Source: Chlamydiae bacterium Ga0074140 (GTDB lineage: Bacteria > Chlamydiota > Chlamydiia > Chlamydiales > Rhabdochlamydiaceae). From it: a DNA stretch of 64,000 bases. The number at the start of each line of letters is the position of its first letter. Position 1 is the stretch's first letter. Below the pieces are notes generated by a model. That model did no database searches. It was not told where the DNA came from and worked only from the letters and a program-made list of their open reading frames with translations. This document shows positions 60,362 through 64,000 of this stretch, in pieces. Made by a program: the position numbers and the translations under genes. The stretch is taken from assembly GCA_001464115.1 (NCBI GenBank), contig LNES01000003.1:62001-126000 (forward strand), in the 5' to 3' direction.

Positions 60362-61849
60362 TTACTTCATTGCTTCTCCCCTTTCCCAGCCGCCGCCCAG
60401 CGCTTTGTAGAGGAGGATGAGGTCGAAGAGGACGGTGCTGTCACCGTCGAGTTGCTGCTGCTCTGCTTGATTGAGCAGGAGCTGACTTTCGAGGAGGCTA
60501 AGTAGATTAACGAGACCTTTTTCATGCCTTTCACGGCTGATGGCTGTGAATTGGGATCTGCTTTCGGTGGCCAGGTGGAGCTGATCTGTTGAAGCGACTG
60601 CTTTGGTGTAGGAGATGAGGGCCCCCTCAGTTTCTTCTAAAGCCTGGAGGACGGTCTGTTGATAGACATGAGCAGCGGCTTCTGTCGCAGCGCGGCTTGC
60701 TTTTAGGTTGCCGATCAGACTTCCGCCCTGGAAGATCGGGAGGTTGATATCGCCTCCTAAGGCCCAGGTTTTGCTGCGCGCTGTGAAGAGATTTTTAATG
60801 CTAAGGGATTGAAAGCCTCCATCGCCAAGAAGGGTAATCGTGGGGAAGAAGGAGGCGACGGCGACGCCGACATTGGCGGTTGCCGCGGCGAGGGCGCGTT
60901 CGGAACGACGAATATCGGGTCTTCTGCGCAAGAGGTCGGATCTTAATCCGACCGCAATTTTTTCGGGTGCTTTGGGCATAGGCTGTGTAGGGAGGAGCTC
61001 TTCCAGAAGCGTTTCGGGCATGTTGCCTGTCAGAACCGACAAGGTGTAGATCCCTCGATAAACCAGCGCGATCGTTTCCGGCAGGTTTGCGCGCTCTGTG
61101 GCGAGGGTGGCTTGGATGTTTTCCCAATCGAGATCGCTGACATATCCATACTCTAGCTGTTTTTCTACGATGACAGCTTCCTGCTCCAAAAGTTGGATCC
61201 TCTCCTCGATGAGCTGAGCGCGTTTCTGGTTTGTGCGGATCTCGACGTAGTTGCGCGCGACCTCTGCCATGACAGAGACGAGGGTGTCATTTCTCTGCTC
61301 GATGGTGCTTTCAATTGTGGCATCTGCAGCTTGGATGCTTCTGCGCGTTTTCCCGAAGAGATCGATCTCCCAAGAGACGTCGATGAGGGCATTGTAAAGA
61401 CTTTGCGTTTGCGGAACCTGCACTTGAAAGGGAAGTCCCGTTGCCGATGAAACAGATCCGGTTGTAGCGGGTGTTGTAACGCCCTCTGTTCCTGCCGTGC
61501 TCGGACCAATCGCAAAAACGGGGCCATTTTTGCTGAAGTAGGTTTTGGTTGCATTTACGTCAGCAATAATCTGCGGAAACAACGAAGAGGCGGTCACTTG
61601 GCGCACCGCTCTCGCCTGCAAAATATTGGCTTCTGCGGTCAAGAGGTCCTGGTTGTTCACGCTGGCCAATTCGATGTATTTATCTAGCAGCGGATCGTTA
61701 AACACCTTCCACCACTCTGTGATCGGGGGCTCTGTTGTTGCATCAGTGGGGGCTGTCCATGTGTTCGAGATCGTATTTTCTGGCGCTTTATAATCGGGAC
61801 CGACGGTGCAGCCGGTTAAGAAAATAAGAAAAAGGAGCCTCTTTTTCAT
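60362..61849 (-). CDS. RND/ABC efflux outer-membrane lipoprotein (NodT family, TolC-like)
   Basis: 495 residues from ATG 61849 (MKKRLLFLIFLTGC: lipoprotein signal, lipid Cys at residue 14), with AGGAGA upstream. The mature start TVGPDYKAPE is the NodT hallmark. Two OEP repeats follow, with DVSWEIDLFGKTRRSIQAAD and LGGDINLPIFQGGSLIGNLK. Forms the trimeric outer-membrane exit duct. Overlaps the ABC-2 permease by 4 bases, so it works with that pump; a periplasmic adaptor would be expected beyond the window. Confidence 0.92.
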   Translation of the reverse strand: MKKRLLFLIFLTGCTVGPDYKAPENTISNTWTAPTDATTEPPITEWWKVFNDPLLDKYIELASVNNQDLLTAEANILQARAVRQVTASSLFPQIIADVNATKTYFSKNGPVFAIGPSTAGTEGVTTPATTGSVSSATGLPFQVQVPQTQSLYNALIDVSWEIDLFGKTRRSIQAADATIESTIEQRNDTLVSVMAEVARNYVEIRTNQKRAQLIEERIQLLEQEAVIVEKQLEYGYVSDLDWENIQATLATERANLPETIALVYRGIYTLSVLTGNMPETLLEELLPTQPMPKAPEKIAVGLRSDLLRRRPDIRRSERALAAATANVGVAVASFFPTITLLGDGGFQSLSIKNLFTARSKTWALGGDINLPIFQGGSLIGNLKASRAATEAAAHVYQQTVLQALEETEGALISYTKAVASTDQLHLATESRSQFTAISRERHEKGLVNLLSLLESQLLLNQAEQQQLDGDSTVLFDLILLYKALGGGWERGEAMK

Positions 61850-62955
61850 TCGAGTCTCCTGCGGAAAAACCAGCCTGCAGCGAATAGGTTGAAAATTGCG
61901 ATGATGGCGAGTTGCCAAAGATTGTGAAGTACGATACCCGTGGGCATAGCCTTTAAAAATATTCCCTTAGAGATGATCAACATATACCGGAGAGGGATTA
62001 AATACGTTACAGGCTGAAGCCAGTCGGGCATGTTTTCGATAGGTGTTCCATAGCCGGCAAGAAGGACGGAGGGCATCATGAAGACAAAGGTTCCCAGCAT
62101 CGCTTGCTGCTGTGTGGAGGAGAGCGAGGAGATGAAAAGGCCGACGCCGCTTATGGAGACGACAAAGACGAAGAGGCTCGCTAAGTAGAGAAGCAGCGAG
62201 CCGGTAAAGGGAACTTGGAGGAGAAAGACTCCGATCGTGAGCATGAGCACCCCCTCAAGCACGCCGATGATGATTCCCGGCACGATCTTGCCAATCACAA
62301 TTTCGAAAGGAACAAGAGGAGAGACGAGAAGCTGATCGAAGGTCCCTAGCTCCCGCTCGCGCGCAACGGATTGTGTAATGACGACGAGACAGGTGAGCAT
62401 GGAGAGCACGCCAACGAGGCAGGGGATGTTATACCAGTAGTAGAGAGTGTTGGGGTTAAACCAGGTACGTGTGACAAGGCGCGTGTTCTCTTCTGGTAGC
62501 CCTGTTTTTGCTGCAAAATCATCATTGAAACGGGTGATGATTCTGCTTGCGTAGCCTGCGACAATTTGTGCGGTATTGGTTTTTCTTCCGTCTAAGATGA
62601 GCTGCACGTCGGCAGGTTTTCCCGCATCTAAATTGCGCGAAAATTGCTCGTCGATGGAGAGAACCATCACCCCCTTTTGATGGTCGAGAAAGGGGCCGAT
62701 TTCACCGACACTTTTTAAGAAGATCGTATGGCTAAAAACATTCGTTCCATAGAAACGTTGGGTGAGTTCAAAGGCCTGCTCTCCATTATCGCGATTCAGA
62801 ATGCCTATCGTCGCGTTTTTGACGTCTAAAGTGGCAGCAAAAGTGAAAACACAAAGCTGTAGAATCGGCGGCAGCAAAATAGAGATGCGCACCTTGCGAT
62901 CCCGCAAGACAGTAAGCAGCTCCTTCCAAATCAGAGATAAGATTCTATGGATCAT
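61846..62955 (-). CDS. ABC-2 type transporter permease (YbhS/YhhJ-like)
   Basis: 369 residues. First helix after KELLTVLRDRKVRISILLPP, a large periplasmic domain (60-180), then five helices in the C-terminal half including the ABC2 signature VARERELGTFDQLLVSPLVP. Pairs with the second permease upstream (4-base overlap) and a missing ATPase. Exports small hydrophobic molecules together with the outer-membrane factor. Confidence 0.9.
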   Translation of the reverse strand: MIHRILSLIWKELLTVLRDRKVRISILLPPILQLCVFTFAATLDVKNATIGILNRDNGEQAFELTQRFYGTNVFSHTIFLKSVGEIGPFLDHQKGVMVLSIDEQFSRNLDAGKPADVQLILDGRKTNTAQIVAGYASRIITRFNDDFAAKTGLPEENTRLVTRTWFNPNTLYYWYNIPCLVGVLSMLTCLVVITQSVARERELGTFDQLLVSPLVPFEIVIGKIVPGIIIGVLEGVLMLTIGVFLLQVPFTGSLLLYLASLFVFVVSISGVGLFISSLSSTQQQAMLGTFVFMMPSVLLAGYGTPIENMPDWLQPVTYLIPLRYMLIISKGIFLKAMPTGIVLHNLWQLAIIAIFNLFAAGWFFRRRLE

Positions 62956-64000
62956 CCGTCTAACCGTTTTACTGTTTTAAAAGCTGTGATTACGAAGAAT
63001 AGCAGACCGATGCCAAACATCGGGATCATGTTCCAGAAGATCAGATCGGGAACACTACCTACAAGAAAGAGGGTTTGTAAACACTGCACAAAATATTTTG
63101 CGGGGATCACGTAGGTGATCGCCTGTATCCACGATGGCATGCTTGAAATTTCAAATAAAAAGCCCGAGAGCATGTAAGCCGGAAGAAAAGCAGTGATGAG
63201 CGTGATCTGGTAAGCAAAAACCTGATTTTTCGTGACTGTGGAGACCATGAGCCCCAAACCAAGAGAACAAAATAAGAAGACAGCAGAAACGAGAGCGAGG
63301 AGCCCAATAGAACCACGTAGAGGAAGATCAAATGCAAGGACTGATAAGCCCACGCAAAGCGTCATCGAGATCATTCCTAAAGCAAAGTAGGGGAGTACCT
63401 TTCCCAGCACGAGCTCAAAGACACCCACGCTTGTGGACATGAGAGCTTCCATCGTTCCTCTTTCCCACTCTCTTGCCACGACGAGTGCAGTTAGAAGCGC
63501 ACCGATGAGGGTCATGATGATGGCGAGTGAGCCCGAAAGTAGAGGATAGCGACTTTCGAGCGCATCATTATACCAGTAGCGCGGTTGCTCGCGTACTTTT
63601 GGAAGGTCCGTAATTTGCCTTGTGATTCTCTCTTGACGGAGCCAATTTTGGAACGCGCCTTGGGCATAGTTTTGCACGAAATTTGAAGTGTTGGTTTCGC
63701 TTCCATCAGAGATCACCTGGATCGGAGCTATCTTATCTGGACGTTTTCGAAACTGTGAAAAATAGGCGGGGACGATGATCATTCCTCGGATATTGCCGCT
63801 TGTTAAATCATATTCGAGGTCGTGTCTGTCGCGCACGGTTTTCACGCGAAAGTAGCGAGAATCTGTGAGCGATTGCGCAAAGCTCGTTGCATCGGGAGAG
63901 GTGTCTTCTAGAACCAGACCCACGTTTAGATGATCGATGTCGAGAGAGACACCATAGCCGTAGAGAAAAAGCAGGAGAAGCGGCAGAAAAATGCTAATCA
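62952..64000 (-). CDS. ABC-2 type transporter permease, N-terminus outside the window
   Basis: The frame stays open to base 64000: before the first ATG (63923) it reads ISIFLPLLLLFLYGYGVSLD, which is the first membrane helix of a YbhR-type permease, so the true start is off the edge. VAREWERGTMEALMSTSVGV is the family signature; the end reads FFVITAFKTVKRLDG. Homologue of the neighbour at 61846; the two form a heterodimer. Confidence 0.9.
   Translation of the reverse strand, partial: ISIFLPLLLLFLYGYGVSLDIDHLNVGLVLEDTSPDATSFAQSLTDSRYFRVKTVRDRHDLEYDLTSGNIRGMIIVPAYFSQFRKRPDKIAPIQVISDGSETNTSNFVQNYAQGAFQNWLRQERITRQITDLPKVREQPRYWYNDALESRYPLLSGSLAIIMTLIGALLTALVVAREWERGTMEALMSTSVGVFELVLGKVLPYFALGMISMTLCVGLSVLAFDLPLRGSIGLLALVSAVFLFCSLGLGLMVSTVTKNQVFAYQITLITAFLPAYMLSGFLFEISSMPSWIQAITYVIPAKYFVQCLQTLFLVGSVPDLIFWNMIPMFGIGLLFFVITAFKTVKRLDG

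Noticed and set aside
1-64000. CRISPR arrays, tRNA or rRNA genes
   Set aside because: I looked in the intergenic gaps for regularly spaced repeats, tRNA T-loops with CCA-stem pairing and rRNA landmarks and saw none; the only structural RNA found is rnpB.

Overview
The window comes from a chromosome of the order Chlamydiales, most likely one of the amoeba-associated ('environmental') families; I cannot name the genus. The evidence is gene order and gene content. It carries a type III secretion (T3SS) block in the same order as Chlamydia trachomatis CT663-CT674, the run dnaJ-rpsU-tsaB-lon-rnz-xerC/ABC-F (compare CT341-CT348), glyA-clpP1-dapF (CT432-CT430), clpX-clpP2 (CT705-CT706), the zinc-ribbon protein CdsZ (CT398), a short TsaB and a Lys/Arg-rich histone-like protein. 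These comparisons are from memory, not from a search.

Layout. 1-9.8 kb is accessory: a cut-off dinD, an NlpC/P60 hydrolase, ion transport (CaCA exchanger, P-type ATPase), a DoxX-like plus ceramidase-like membrane pair, a TIKI/ChaN-like protein whose start may be frameshifted, and an exported thioredoxin reductase-thioredoxin fusion. 9.9-12.9 kb holds a PAP2 phosphatase, a histone-like protein, a Fic protein and an EamA transporter. 12.9-23.7 kb is a housekeeping and proteostasis block with a MYND-finger protein inside it. 23.7-36 kb holds rnpB, cdsZ, glyA, clpP1, dapF, ald, a very large SNF2 helicase and der. At 35.9 kb sits a probable host-targeted effector ending in a CaaX box (CTIL).

36.9-51.4 kb, all on the minus strand, is the T3SS block: scc4-cdsD-cdsE-cdsF-cdsG-CT668-cdsN-cdsO-cdsP-cdsQ-pkn5-cdsC, followed by a TPR lipoprotein and a YidD-like gene. 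Directly beyond it, on the plus strand, lies a compact operon (51.9-57.2 kb) that I do not recognise from the canonical chlamydial set. It encodes two paralogous small helical proteins and six Ala/Gln/Ser-rich proteins; three of these have translocator-like glycine-rich hydrophobic segments. It ends in a strong terminator. I infer a second set of secreted T3SS substrates, possibly an extra translocon. 57.4 kb to the end holds a Pro-rich unknown, clpX-clpP2, and an outer-membrane efflux lipoprotein with two ABC-2 permeases, the last running off the window.

The intergenic gaps are full of long inverted repeats. One is a MITE-like family with TIRs near AATAGACGTGCGGG (33740, 51524, 60123, with a minimal relative at 47530). 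Others are at 6764, 9798, 14448, 25561, 27195, 37349, 41368 and 45894. I saw no tRNA, rRNA, CRISPR array or intact insertion sequence.
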